DNA from: Paenibacillus marchantiophytorum
Lineage (GTDB): Bacteria > Bacillota > Bacilli > Paenibacillales > NBRC-103111
Length of the DNA stretch: 64,000 nucleotides
Assembly (NCBI RefSeq): GCF_014640555.1
Contig: NZ_BMHE01000002.1
Location: forward strand, 43,880 to 107,879
Reading direction: 5' to 3'
Position numbers and translations under genes: made by a program. Below the pieces are notes generated by a model that was not told where the DNA came from, did no database searches, and saw only the letters and a list, made by a program, of their open reading frames with translations. Shown one piece after another: positions 54,213 through 64,000 of the stretch; within the stretch, counting starts at the first letter, position 1; each line of letters starts with the position of its first letter.

Positions 54213-57125
54213 ATGGCTTTATTTCTGATGATTCTCCGCAAAATGGTCAAGAACCGTTGGCTGGAGCTAAGTCTCTTGATTGGACTCATTTTTTCGGTCG
54301 CGCTCGCGAGTTCCATGCCGATTTATACGCACGCTATTTTGCAGCGCATGTTGATTAAGGACCTGGAAGTTCTCCAGACCGATTCCAACCAGTTCCCGAG
54401 CCAATTGTATGCCTACGGGTATTTAACAAGTCCTCCTGAGAAAGAAGAGGGAGATAACCGATTATTGACGGAGATGGATGCTTTTCTGGCTGAGCAGAGC
54501 AAGCAATTTGGATTGCCCATTAGGCTTTCCTCACAGACAAGAAGCACATTGACATTCGAGTTAACACCAAGTGATCCGAGTAAAATAGATCCCAAGGTAA
54601 AGCGTGCAGCAGAGCTCACGGCCATGTCTGATTTGGAAAAACATATCCGCATTGTGGATGGTGTCGCGCCTGCATCTGAGCCCGTTAATGGTGTTTATGA
54701 GGCTTGGGTATTCCCTGAGCTTTTGAACCAATTGAAAATTGTGCTCGGCAATGAATTTACGATCGTCAATAAAGATTTGAAACAGACAATCCGCATCAAG
54801 CCAGTTGCCGTGATTGATCGCTCGGATTATGCGGATTTGTATTGGACGAATCATTTGAATGATTTGCCCACGAAATTTTTCATCCCATATTCCTTGTTTG
54901 AGAAAGATTTCATAACGACCCATACGTTCAAGAATTTATTTGCCTACTGGAACTATGTACTGGATTATCATCAATTGAAATTGGAAGGTTTAGACACCTA
55001 TATCCAGACGAATGAACGAATAGAAAACGTTCTAAACAGTCATTTCAGCTCCTACACACTCAAGAATCCGGCTATTGCGACGTTGAAATTGTATGGGGAG
55101 AAAGAGAAAAAACTGAGGACTATGCTGTGGTCGCTGAATGTGCCTGTGAGTATCTTATTGGCTTTCTACTTATTCATGGTGGCTAATCTTATTACGGATC
55201 GACAGAAAACGGAGATTGCCGTCCTGCGCAGCAGAGGCGCTAGCCGTATTCAAATTTTAATTGGCTATGTGGTGGAAGGGATGCTGTTAGGGGGTATTGC
55301 TCTGCTGGTTGGCCCCTTTCTCGGACTTCAATTAACCCAAATTTTAGGAGCCTCCAACGGTTTTCTGGAATTTGTCCAACGTGCCTCCATGGAAGTTAAA
55401 TTGAATAAAGAAGCCTATCAGTACGCAGTTTTTGCTGTCATTGCCTCGGTCTGCATGACGCTTGTGCCCGCTGTATTAGCCACTCGTGCGACAATTGTCG
55501 GCCATAAACAAACACTGGCAAGGAAGAACAAGCTCTCTTTTGTGCATAAAACGTTTCTAGATGTCATTGTTTTGGCCGTATCCCTCTATTTATTGCAGAG
55601 CTTCCATCGTCGAATGAGTGATTTGGTAGCGCTTGGCCTGGATTCCATGGATATGAAAGTAGATCCGCTGTTGTTCCTTGTTCCGGCCTTATTCATTTTT
55701 GCTATGGGATTGTTCCTGCTGCGCGTCTATCCGTGGGTCATTCAGTTGATTTACCTGATTGGTCGAAAATGGTGGCCGCCTTATCTCTATTCAACATTGC
55801 TGCAGGTGGGCAGATCGACAACGCAATATCAATTCATAATGCTGTTCATCATCATGACGCTGGCAACAGGTTTATTCAGTGCCAGTGCAGCCCGCACCAT
55901 GAATAAGAATGTGGAAGAGAAAATTCGCTACAAAAATGGGGCCGATATTGTGCTCCAATCCCGCTGGGAGAATGATGCTCCGCCACCGCAATCTGGGTCG
56001 TCAAGCGGCTTCGAAGCATCGGAGAAATCAACGCAGCCGCTGGTCAAGAAGCGGGTTCAATTTACCGAGCCGCCGTTTCTGCCATTTACCCAATTGGCTG
56101 GTGTTGAAGCTGCAGCGCGGGTATTTACGAAGAAAGACGCTTTCTTATCGCTGGGTAAAGTGTCGGACAAAACGGTAATTATGGGCATAGATACGGACGA
56201 TTTTGGTCGTACGGCTTGGATGCGCGATCAGCTGCTGGATCACCATATCAATGAATATTTGAACCTGCTGGCAACCAATTCGAAGGCGGTGCTCATTTCC
56301 AAGTCGATTGCTGATGAAATGGGCGCAAAGGTGGGGGATGTGGTGCGAATCGCTTGGGACGGGATGGAGGGCGCAACTTGTATCGTCTATGGCATCATTG
56401 ATTACTGGCCGAGTTGGAATCCCAATCCCATTATGACGGCAGGGTCGAGTGCGGGAAACAGCACGGCTTCCAGTTCGAGCAAGCAAGTCAAAGCGAACGC
56501 TCCTAAGCTGGTCATCGGCCACCTCGCCTACATTCAAAATAACATGGCTGTAGAGCCCTATGATGTGTGGATCAAGCTGAAACCGGAGACGACAAGCCTA
56601 GCTTTATATGACGATTTGGCGCTCAAGCATATTCCTATAGTGAATCTAGTGGATACCAAACAAGGGCTCGTTCGTTCCAAAAAAGATCCATTTCAGTTGG
56701 CTGTCAATGGGGTGATGACGCTCGGCTTTTTAATTGCAATAGGGATCAGTTTTATCGGCTTTCTGTTGTATTGGGTGCTTTCCTTGGCAGGACGCATTTT
56801 GCAGTTTGGGGTCCTTCGGGCAATGGGCATTTCGTTCGGCCAACTCATTGGCATGCTGATGACGGAACAGCTTCTGACCTCAGGCGCTGCGGTCTTCATT
56901 GGGATGATAACTGGCACCACGGCAAGCCGCTTATATGTGCCCTTGTTCCAGTTGACCTTTGACTCGTCGAGTCAAGTGCCGCCTTTCCAAGTGAGCTTTG
57001 ATCCGAATGATCAATGGCATTTATATGTCATCGTCTTGGTGATGATCGGCATAGGGCTGCTGCTGCTTGGGACGATGTTGTCCCGAATCAAGATTCATCA
57101 AGCTGTTAAGCTTGGGGAGGATTAA
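54213..57125 (+). CDS. FtsX/MacB-like ABC permease, 970 aa
   Basis: A long permease with an N-terminal membrane segment (LSLLIGLIFSVALASSMP), an extracytoplasmic domain of about 250 residues, then a first FtsX block with EIAVLRSRGASRIQILIGY, a multi-membrane centre, a second extracytoplasmic domain of about 270 residues, and a second FtsX block (VLRAMGISFGQLIGMLM). This two-block plan matches lipoprotein/peptide exporters. It lies between the adaptor and the second ATPase; either ATPase could drive it. Confidence 0.87.
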   Translation: MALFLMILRKMVKNRWLELSLLIGLIFSVALASSMPIYTHAILQRMLIKDLEVLQTDSNQFPSQLYAYGYLTSPPEKEEGDNRLLTEMDAFLAEQSKQFGLPIRLSSQTRSTLTFELTPSDPSKIDPKVKRAAELTAMSDLEKHIRIVDGVAPASEPVNGVYEAWVFPELLNQLKIVLGNEFTIVNKDLKQTIRIKPVAVIDRSDYADLYWTNHLNDLPTKFFIPYSLFEKDFITTHTFKNLFAYWNYVLDYHQLKLEGLDTYIQTNERIENVLNSHFSSYTLKNPAIATLKLYGEKEKKLRTMLWSLNVPVSILLAFYLFMVANLITDRQKTEIAVLRSRGASRIQILIGYVVEGMLLGGIALLVGPFLGLQLTQILGASNGFLEFVQRASMEVKLNKEAYQYAVFAVIASVCMTLVPAVLATRATIVGHKQTLARKNKLSFVHKTFLDVIVLAVSLYLLQSFHRRMSDLVALGLDSMDMKVDPLLFLVPALFIFAMGLFLLRVYPWVIQLIYLIGRKWWPPYLYSTLLQVGRSTTQYQFIMLFIIMTLATGLFSASAARTMNKNVEEKIRYKNGADIVLQSRWENDAPPPQSGSSSGFEASEKSTQPLVKKRVQFTEPPFLPFTQLAGVEAAARVFTKKDAFLSLGKVSDKTVIMGIDTDDFGRTAWMRDQLLDHHINEYLNLLATNSKAVLISKSIADEMGAKVGDVVRIAWDGMEGATCIVYGIIDYWPSWNPNPIMTAGSSAGNSTASSSSKQVKANAPKLVIGHLAYIQNNMAVEPYDVWIKLKPETTSLALYDDLALKHIPIVNLVDTKQGLVRSKKDPFQLAVNGVMTLGFLIAIGISFIGFLLYWVLSLAGRILQFGVLRAMGISFGQLIGMLMTEQLLTSGAAVFIGMITGTTASRLYVPLFQLTFDSSSQVPPFQVSFDPNDQWHLYVIVLVMIGIGLLLLGTMLSRIKIHQAVKLGED

Positions 57126-57127
57126 AG

Positions 57128-58015
57128 ATGATTCACTGCGAGAATTTAGTTAAAATATACAAGGCTGCGGACATTGAAGTTGTTGCTCTGCAAGGGCTTG
57201 ACCTCCATATCGAGGAGGGGGAACTGATGGCGATTATCGGCAACAGCGGCAGCGGCAAATCGACGCTTCTCAATATGCTGGGGGGCCTTGATCGGCCTTC
57301 AGCAGGCAATCTGCATGTGGATGGAAAAGATTTATTGAAATTCAAGGAATCCGATCTGGTGGTCTACAAAAGAGAAACCGTTGGCTTCGTCTGGCAAAAT
57401 AATGCACGAAATCTGATCCCGTATTTAACCGCATTGGAAAATGTGGAATTGCCAATTTTGCTGCAGGGTAGGCGCAAACGCCACCGAGCTATGGATTTGC
57501 TGGATGCCGTTGGGCTTGGCCACCGAAGGAATAATAGGCTGAATCAGCTTTCGGGCGGCGAACAGCAGCGCGTCGCTATTGCCATTGCGCTTGCTAATCA
57601 GCCAAGGCTGCTGCTTGCTGATGAACCGACGGGCTCCGTGGATACGAAGATGGCGAATCAAATTTTGGATCTCTTCCGGGAATTGAACCGCAGCTTCGGT
57701 TTGACGGTGGTCATCGTTACGCACGATCCGCTCCTGGCGAAGAAGGTGGACCGGGTCGTGGCGATCCGTGACGGCAAAACGTCTTCCGAAATGCTGCGGC
57801 GTAAAACGTACCAAGAAGAATTGCTCGAAATGGAGATGGGCATCTTCGCCGCCGAAGAGGAATCGCATGTGGAATATGCGGTGGTCGATAAAACGGGCAG
57901 GCTGCAAATTCCGGCCAATTTCCTAGAATCCATCGGGGCTTCCGGCACGAACAAAGTGCGTGTTGCTGTGGAGGATGGGCGAATTGTGCTGCTGCCTCCT
58001 GAGAAATTGCGATAA
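57128..58015 (+). CDS. ABC ATPase fused to a C-terminal AbrB-like domain
   Basis: A 295-residue protein. The first 225 residues are a MacB/LolD-type ATPase ([69 protein letters not shown]). The last 47 residues have a swapped-hairpin pattern (EYAVVDKTGRLQIPANFLES, VRVAVEDGRIVLLPP) like SpoVT/AbrB domains. An ATPase carrying such a domain is unusual; it may dimerise, bind DNA or regulate activity. It follows the permease by two bases. The domain call rests on the GRLQIPa and GRIVLLPP elements. Confidence 0.83.
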   Translation: MIHCENLVKIYKAADIEVVALQGLDLHIEEGELMAIIGNSGSGKSTLLNMLGGLDRPSAGNLHVDGKDLLKFKESDLVVYKRETVGFVWQNNARNLIPYLTALENVELPILLQGRRKRHRAMDLLDAVGLGHRRNNRLNQLSGGEQQRVAIAIALANQPRLLLADEPTGSVDTKMANQILDLFRELNRSFGLTVVIVTHDPLLAKKVDRVVAIRDGKTSSEMLRRKTYQEELLEMEMGIFAAEEESHVEYAVVDKTGRLQIPANFLESIGASGTNKVRVAVEDGRIVLLPPEKLR

Positions 58016-58081
58016 CACAACGATCCCTTCCAGCATGGTGGGAGGCCCACAGCGCAAATGTACCGTCTTCTCTCTATATCT

Positions 58082-59086
58082 TTACCAACCTCGCGTGTAA
58101 GGGACAGGAGGCTTGAGCTCAGTATGCAATCGACTAGCGGCCGTCCGCACCCAATAAGGCTCTCGCAGCAGCACACGACCGAGGAAGATGAGGTCTGCTC
58201 TACCGCTTTGCAAAATTTCTTCCGCTTGCTCGGGCTCGGTGATGAAACCGACAGCTCCAGTGGGAATATTCGCTTTGGTTCGGATTTCTTCGGCGAAGGG
58301 TACTTGATAACCAGGGTACGTCTTGGGAACCACGGGGAATGTACCGCCGGAGCTGGCATCGATGAGGTCGACTCCGAGTTCTTTCAGCTTCCCGGCAAAA
58401 TATACATGATCTTCCGGCGTAAGTCCGCCGTCCACGTATTCATGTGCTGAGATTCGTACGAATAATGGTCCGTCCCAGCGTTGTTTGACTGCGATAACCA
58501 CTTCTTGCAAGAAGCGGAAACGCCCGTCTCGATCTCCGCCGTATTCATCGTTTCTAAGGTTAATGAGCGGTGACAGGAATTCGTTGATCAAATAGCCATG
58601 CGCGCCATGGATCTCTATGACATCAAAGCCTGCTTGTTTGGCTCGGTGGGCTGCATCCGCGAAAGCTGTAATCGTTTCTTGAATCTGTTGAAGCGTAGCT
58701 TCATCCGGTGTTTTGAAAGTCTCCGAGAAAGGAATCGCAGAAGGTGCGATGATCGGTGTTTCGAGTACGGCTTTTCGGCCTGCGTGGGCAAGTTGAATAC
58801 CGATATGCGAGCCTTGACCGTGAACCGAATCAACAACTCGCTGCAATCCTTCGATATGGTCGTCGTGCCAAATTCCGAGATCCTGTGGAGAGATGCGGCC
58901 TTGTGCGGTGACAGCGGTGGCTTCCACAATAATAAGCCCCACTTGGCCGACCGCCCGTGTCGCATAATGGATATGATGCCAATCTTTCACTTCGCCCGTA
59001 TCGTCAGACGCATACATGCACATGGGCGACATGACAATGCGATTTTTGAACGTAACCTGCTTAATGGTATAAGAATCGAACAGCAT
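58082..59086 (-). CDS. namA: NADPH dehydrogenase NamA, old yellow enzyme family
   Basis: A 334-residue FMN TIM-barrel enzyme close to B. subtilis YqjM/Nam[13 protein letters not shown] with redox-tuning Cys23, [23 protein letters not shown], the catalytic [24 protein letters not shown] and [11 protein letters not shown]. It reduces activated alkenes and quinones with NADPH. It is divergent from metY, with which it shares a 165-base gap. Confidence 0.94.
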   Translation of the reverse strand: MLFDSYTIKQVTFKNRIVMSPMCMYASDDTGEVKDWHHIHYATRAVGQVGLIIVEATAVTAQGRISPQDLGIWHDDHIEGLQRVVDSVHGQGSHIGIQLAHAGRKAVLETPIIAPSAIPFSETFKTPDEATLQQIQETITAFADAAHRAKQAGFDVIEIHGAHGYLINEFLSPLINLRNDEYGGDRDGRFRFLQEVVIAVKQRWDGPLFVRISAHEYVDGGLTPEDHVYFAGKLKELGVDLIDASSGGTFPVVPKTYPGYQVPFAEEIRTKANIPTGAVGFITEPEQAEEILQSGRADLIFLGRVLLREPYWVRTAASRLHTELKPPVPYTRGW

Positions 59087-59172
59087 GAGAGCACTTCCTA
59101 TCTAAAATGATGTAGAAATAGAGGTCAATGTGATATATTGACTAGGACTAGATTTTTCCATTAAAATAATTG

Positions 59173-59192
59173 TATACTATTCCAGTAGGAAT
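59173..59192 (+). promoter_or_regulatory. metY -10 element with overlapping palindrome
   Basis: TATACT at 59173-59178 is followed at once by ATTCC-AGTA-GGAAT (59179-59192), which spans the expected transcription start. GGAATT resembles half of the CymR cysteine-repressor box; match is partial. No S-box or T-box leader is present. Confidence 0.4.
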
Positions 59193-59239
59193 TATCAAGT
59201 ATGGAGAAACTAAACCCACTATCTTATTATTTATCCTAG

Positions 59240-60547
<1,308 letters not shown>

Positions 60548-60584
60548 ACTTGTAACCACTCATCATTACGCATAAAATATATGA

Positions 60585-60634
60585 AGGCTGCGATTTAGGC
60601 GCAAAACCTAATTCGCAGTCTTTTTGCTTTTTTT
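60585..60634 (+). terminator. Terminator after metY
   Basis: GGCTGCGATTTAGG and CCTAATTCGCAGTC pair around CGCAAAA, then TTTTTGCTTTTTTT. Confidence 0.9.
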
Positions 60635-60729
60635 AAATCAGGGATTTTCGCATTGGATGCAACTTTTGACCCTGAGTTAAAGTCTATTTTATGAGAAATT
60701 TGTTGAACGTTGAGGAGGCTCTTTTTCAA

Positions 60730-61587
60730 ATGAACACTAAAATGACCTATTCGCTGACTTTATTTGTGGCGTTATCCATAGTAACAGGCTGCAGCAGCAA
60801 GTCGGAATCGACGCCAACGCTTAGTCCGGCAACCAGTCCAACCACACAGGCAACCGCTACATCAACGGCAAGCAGTCCAAGTCCATCAGCAACGACAGCC
60901 GCATCTGCAACACCCAAAACAACACCCAAAGCGACAGCTGGTGCAGTCGCTTCGCCAATTGCTTCGCCTGCGCCCTCCAAGAACGGGGACATTCAAGTCG
61001 TTGCCAAGCCGGAGAGTGTAACGGTGCTGGTCAATAAGATGAACTCGCTGCCCTCCAGCTATGAGCCGACGGATTTGGTCTACCCGGATATTCCTTTTAT
61101 TTTCGCAGAGAAAATAGAAAAGCGGAAAATGCGCAGTACCGCAGCTAAAGCGATTGAGAAGCTTGTGGCAGGTGCCGAGAAAGATGGCATCCATTTGGCT
61201 GGTGTGTCTGCTTATCGGTCTTATGCAACGCAGAAGTCGGTCTTTCAGCGTTATGTCCTGAAAGATGGCGAAGAGAAAGCCAAAACTTACAGCGCGGTTC
61301 CAGGAACAAGCGAGCATGAAACGGGACTGGCTATTGATGTCACAGGCAGCGATGGCAAATGTGCGGCTGAAGATTGCTTTGGCGGAACCAAGGAAGCGAA
61401 CTGGCTGGAGAAGCACGCGGCGGAGTATGGATTTATTATCCGTTATCCCAAGGGCAAGTCAGCCATTACAGGCTATCAATATGAGCCCTGGCACATTCGC
61501 TATGTGGGCGTAGATGTTTCTAAGGACATTGAGGCCAAGAAGGTGACGATGGAAGAATACTATAATGCAGTGCCTGTTTCGAAATAG
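60730..61587 (+). CDS. VanY-like D-alanyl-D-alanine carboxypeptidase lipoprotein
   Basis: A 285-residue lipoprotein: IVTGC lipobox (Cys21), a Thr/Ser/Pro linker to about 90, then a VanY/M15 peptidase with GVSAYRSYATQKSVF, the zinc motif SEHETGLAIDV and EPWHIRYVG (His). It trims peptidoglycan stem peptides. The long linker would reach into the wall. Start ATG 60730 follows GAGGAGG with about 11 bases spacing; the frame opens at 60691. Confidence 0.9.
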   Translation: MNTKMTYSLTLFVALSIVTGCSSKSESTPTLSPATSPTTQATATSTASSPSPSATTAASATPKTTPKATAGAVASPIASPAPSKNGDIQVVAKPESVTVLVNKMNSLPSSYEPTDLVYPDIPFIFAEKIEKRKMRSTAAKAIEKLVAGAEKDGIHLAGVSAYRSYATQKSVFQRYVLKDGEEKAKTYSAVPGTSEHETGLAIDVTGSDGKCAAEDCFGGTKEANWLEKHAAEYGFIIRYPKGKSAITGYQYEPWHIRYVGVDVSKDIEAKKVTMEEYYNAVPVSK

Positions 61588-61692
61588 AGTCTGTATGTCG
61601 CTATTTTGCACCCTGATTTGTCGTTAATTCGAAATTTATCAAGCTGCTTTGTCATGTTACAATATTCCCAAGTCACTTATTTGGAGGGTAAC

Positions 61693-62712
61693 ATGATAAA
61701 AGTAGCAATGTTAAGTTTTTGGCACGTACACGCAGGGGATTATGCTAAACAAGTTACCGAGCATGCCGATACGGAAATCGTCGCTATTTGGGATGAGTTG
61801 CCGGCTAGAGGACAGCAAGAAGCTGAGAAACGCGGCGTTGCTTTCTATGCGGATTTAGCTGAATTACTGGCCAATCCAGAGATCGATGGTGTTGTCGTGG
61901 ATACGCCTACAAATCTGCATCGCGAGGTTATCGTTGCTGCTGCGAAGGCGGGTAAACATATATTCACAGAGAAAGTGATTGCGCCTACCGTCCAGGAGGT
62001 CAATGAAATTTTGGCTGCTGTGGATGAAGCGGGTGTCACCTTAACGGTTTCGCTGCCTCGTTTGAACGCTGCAACTACACTTGCTATTCAAGAAGTTGTG
62101 GAGAAAGAATTGCTCGGTACACTTACATTAGTTCGTACACGCTTGTCGCACAATGGCGGGATTTCGACGAATGCGAATCCGCAAGGCTGGCTGCCTGAGC
62201 ATTTCTACAATGCCGAGCAATGCGGCGGCGGAGCGCTGATTGATCTTGGTTGTCATCCGATGTATTTGACACGATTGCTGCTTGGTTTGCCTGAAGCTGT
62301 AAGCGCTTCTTATGGGTATGTAACAGGCCGAGAAGTGGAAGATAACGCGGTTGCAACACTGCAATATGCAAGCGGTGCTTTGGGGATAGTAGAAGCAGGA
62401 TTTGTTAACGCTTTTTCACCATTTGTAATTGAAGTTCACGGAACCGACGGCAGCCTGCTGTACTCCGAACATGACGGGAAAATTTGGCTGCGTACCAATA
62501 AGCTCGAAGAAGCAAGCCAGCAATGGACGGCATATGAGAACTGGCCGCAGGCCCAAGTCTCGGCTTTTGACCAATGGGTAGACCATATTCAAAAGGGGAC
62601 CAAAGCTACAACCAATATTCAGCTTGCTGCTGATTTAACGAAATTAATGGAGGCTGCGAACCAATCTGTTGCAACCAAACAGCAGGTTCGCCTTGATTCC
62701 TTAACCCAGTAG
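61693..62712 (+). CDS. Gfo/Idh/MocA family NAD-dependent oxidoreductase
   Basis: A 339-residue enzyme with an N-terminal Rossmann fold (KVAMLSFWHVHAGDYAKQ, the usual GxG replaced by SFWHVHA), GVVVDTPTNLHREV, then EKVIAPTVQEVNE (the EKP motif reads EKV) and a C-terminal domain with GGGALIDLGCHPMYLTRLLL. The fold and EK..GCHP pattern match sugar or inositol dehydrogenases, but the EKV change is unusual. TTGGAGGG is followed by ATG 61693. Precedes an AraC regulator by 29 bases, so both may act in carbohydrate use. Confidence 0.9.
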   Translation: MIKVAMLSFWHVHAGDYAKQVTEHADTEIVAIWDELPARGQQEAEKRGVAFYADLAELLANPEIDGVVVDTPTNLHREVIVAAAKAGKHIFTEKVIAPTVQEVNEILAAVDEAGVTLTVSLPRLNAATTLAIQEVVEKELLGTLTLVRTRLSHNGGISTNANPQGWLPEHFYNAEQCGGGALIDLGCHPMYLTRLLLGLPEAVSASYGYVTGREVEDNAVATLQYASGALGIVEAGFVNAFSPFVIEVHGTDGSLLYSEHDGKIWLRTNKLEEASQQWTAYENWPQAQVSAFDQWVDHIQKGTKATTNIQLAADLTKLMEAANQSVATKQQVRLDSLTQ

Positions 62713-62741
62713 CAACTGCCCAACAGGAAGGATGGTCACGG

Positions 62742-63689
62742 ATGAGTCAGCCCTTTTATTTTGAACCCATGCTCGAAAATCCGATGGCTTTGGATCGTTT
62801 GGATTTAAGCTTTCGGTGGGGCTCCTATGGTCTTCGAGTTTTGCGCTGCCACTTGACATCCTTTTCTGCGGGTACAATTATCGATTTCCACCAGCATTCC
62901 GAATACGAAATTCACTATATCCCTTACGGCAAAGGCAGCGTGATTCTGGATGACGTTACACATGCCTTGCAGGAGGGCATGCTGTACGTGACAGGCCCTG
63001 GCGTCATTCATCGTCAAGAAGCCGATAAGGGCGAGGAGATGGGCGAACTCTGCCTGCATGTGGATATTGTTAAGTTGACGGATGATAATGATCAGGGATC
63101 GCGTTCAGATGTCTGGGGAGAAGCTTGGGAAATTGCTGAAGCCGATGCCTGTATCAAGCAGCTCAGCGAGCTGCCCCATATTCCCGCGCTTGACCGTCAG
63201 GAAGCGATGAAATGCTTTCTGGTTGCCTATGAAGCCTTGCGCAGTAATCAGCTAGGACAATACACCATAATTAAGCAATCCATTGTACAAATGCTGCTAA
63301 GGACAGTAGGTGCTTATAAAGCGGATCCGCACGGATTGAATCTGCCTGCCCGTGATATGAAAAGCTATCGTTATCAACTGGCTGTTCAGTTTATAGAGGA
63401 TAACTATCACCGACCGTTAACGTTGGAAGGCGTTGCCGACCGGGTGCAAATCAGCTCAAGGCAGCTTCAGCGGATCTTCAAGGAGCAGGCAAACCTCTCG
63501 TTCAGCGAGTACTTAGAACAAGTACGTTTGAAACATGTCTGCAATGAGCTGCTCCAAACGTCGCTAACGCTTGAAAAGATAGCCGAGAGCAATGGCTTCG
63601 CCTCCAGCAATTATCTGCACTACGTGTTCAAAAAAGCGCATGGCGTAACCCCGAACCGTTATCGGGATCAAGGATTGCACCAGAGATAA
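62742..63689 (+). CDS. AraC family regulator with cupin N-terminal domain
   Basis: A 315-residue regulator. The N-terminal half is a cupin-like sensor (IDFHQHSEYEIHYIPYGKGS, MLYVTGPGVIHRQ); the C-terminal half has two helix-turn-helix motifs (LEGVADRVQISSRQLQRIFK, LEKIAESNGFASSNYLHYVFK). Next to a Gfo/Idh/MocA oxidoreductase gene 29 bases upstream, which it may control. Ligand unknown. Confidence 0.9.
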   Translation: MSQPFYFEPMLENPMALDRLDLSFRWGSYGLRVLRCHLTSFSAGTIIDFHQHSEYEIHYIPYGKGSVILDDVTHALQEGMLYVTGPGVIHRQEADKGEEMGELCLHVDIVKLTDDNDQGSRSDVWGEAWEIAEADACIKQLSELPHIPALDRQEAMKCFLVAYEALRSNQLGQYTIIKQSIVQMLLRTVGAYKADPHGLNLPARDMKSYRYQLAVQFIEDNYHRPLTLEGVADRVQISSRQLQRIFKEQANLSFSEYLEQVRLKHVCNELLQTSLTLEKIAESNGFASSNYLHYVFKKAHGVTPNRYRDQGLHQR

Positions 63690-63692
63690 GAG

Positions 63693-63735
63693 AAGGCAGT
63701 TCCCCGTAGGATTTTACGAGGGGGCTGCCTTTTTT
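63693..63735 (+). terminator. Terminator after AraC regulator
   Basis: AAGGCAGTTCCCC and GGGGGCTGCCTT pair around about 14 bases, then T5. Confidence 0.88.
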
Positions 63736-63796
63736 GACAATTTTATGGGCGTCCACCGCAGACTTCTTTGCTTTGGAGGTTTTCGGTCTCCAAGTG

Positions 63797-63983
63797 CATC
63801 TAATGAACTGTATGATGCTTATAGACGAGAAAATGGCTACTTTGGAGATTTAATGAACGGAGTTGGCGTTATCCGGCACTTTATTGGCTGAATGGTGATC
63901 ATTTGGTTGTAATAGAGCTTCTGGGATTCATTAGATTTTCAGAATGAGCGATTTTGGCCAAATAAAGGGTGTTGAATTCGTAA
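63797..63983 (-). repeat. Single diverged copy of the 24.9-26.5 kb repeat, inverted
   Basis: Read on the minus strand it holds ACGAATTCAACACCCTTTAT, TCTGAAAATCTAATGAATCC, AATGATCACCATTC, GGATAACGCC, GTTCATTAAATCTCCAAAGT, CATTTTCTCGTCTATAAGCA and CAGTTCATTAGATG in the same order as the tandem units. It lacks the GC-rich tail. The last ~260 bases of the window contain no gene. Confidence 0.85.
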
Positions 63984-64000
63984 GGAGGCTTGCTAAGGTT

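Noticed and set aside
57658..58359. Minus-strand frame of 233 codons
   Set aside because: Shadow of the ABC-AbrB gene and the 3' end of namA; Ser/Arg-rich without family pattern.
58598..59110. Plus-strand frame of 170 codons over namA
   Set aside because: Lies within the certain namA gene on the other strand.

Overview
The window looks like a chromosomal segment of a Gram-positive, endospore-forming Bacillota, most likely a Paenibacillus or close relative. The support is strong GGAGG-type ribosome binding sites, YesM/YesN-type two-component genes, LplB/YtcP-type sugar permeases without a local ATPase, Kin-type sensor kinases, a one-Cys OhrR, YunC, YwdK, YhaM and NamA homologues, and a secreted protein with a copper-amine-oxidase N-like domain. 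No rRNA, tRNA or CRISPR array was seen.

0-10.9 kb: the end of rtcB (RNA ligase), kptA (RNA 2'-phosphotransferase, with its N-terminus apparently shifted at an A7 tract) and tatD form a nucleic-acid repair group. Then comes a tightly overlapping five-gene cassette: SWIM zinc finger protein, HEAT-repeat protein, MoxR-type AAA+ ATPase, a large DUF5682-like protein and a VWA/MIDAS protein. It resembles MoxR-VWA chaperone or conflict systems of unknown substrate. yhaM (3'-5' exoribonuclease) follows. An IS4-family insertion sequence lies at 11.09-12.38 kb.

12.7-24.6 kb: a divergent Lrp/AsnC regulator faces a long plus-strand catabolic and uptake cluster: three amidohydrolases (one AtzB/TrzN-like, two cytosine-deaminase-like), a Rieske oxygenase, a flavodoxin-like protein, a creatininase-family amidohydrolase, an FAD-linked oxidase and a complete SsuABC/ThiXYZ-type ABC importer. 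Together they suggest import, oxidation and hydrolytic opening of an unidentified nitrogen heterocycle.

24.86-26.50 kb: a non-coding tandem array of about seven 233/243-bp units. A diverged single copy lies inverted at 63.80-63.98 kb.

26.6-29.8 kb: a multi-transmembrane sensor kinase converges on a two-gene minus-strand unit: a class 1 isoprenoid-synthase-fold protein and a 79-residue NHLP (nitrile-hydratase-like leader) peptide ending in Trp. This arrangement is reminiscent of, but not homologous by eye to, ComP/ComQ/ComX. It is my best candidate for an undescribed system.

30-38.3 kb: an oligosaccharide ABC importer with a membrane-bound AraC regulator; ohrR plus an AEC-family permease; small conserved genes. 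38.4-46.1 kb: a PAS histidine kinase and an EAL/degenerate-GGDEF protein, an RCC1-repeat exoprotein, and an AT-rich pair (cyclic-phosphate-processing receiver-like protein and CPBP protease). 46.3-48.6 kb: a polar amino-acid ABC importer. 49-58 kb: a YesM/YesN-type two-component pair followed by a four-gene MacB-like ABC unit whose second ATPase carries a C-terminal AbrB-like domain. 58-63.7 kb: namA, metY, a VanY-like D,D-carboxypeptidase lipoprotein, a Gfo/Idh/MocA oxidoreductase and an AraC regulator.

All family calls come from reading motifs by eye; no database search was run.
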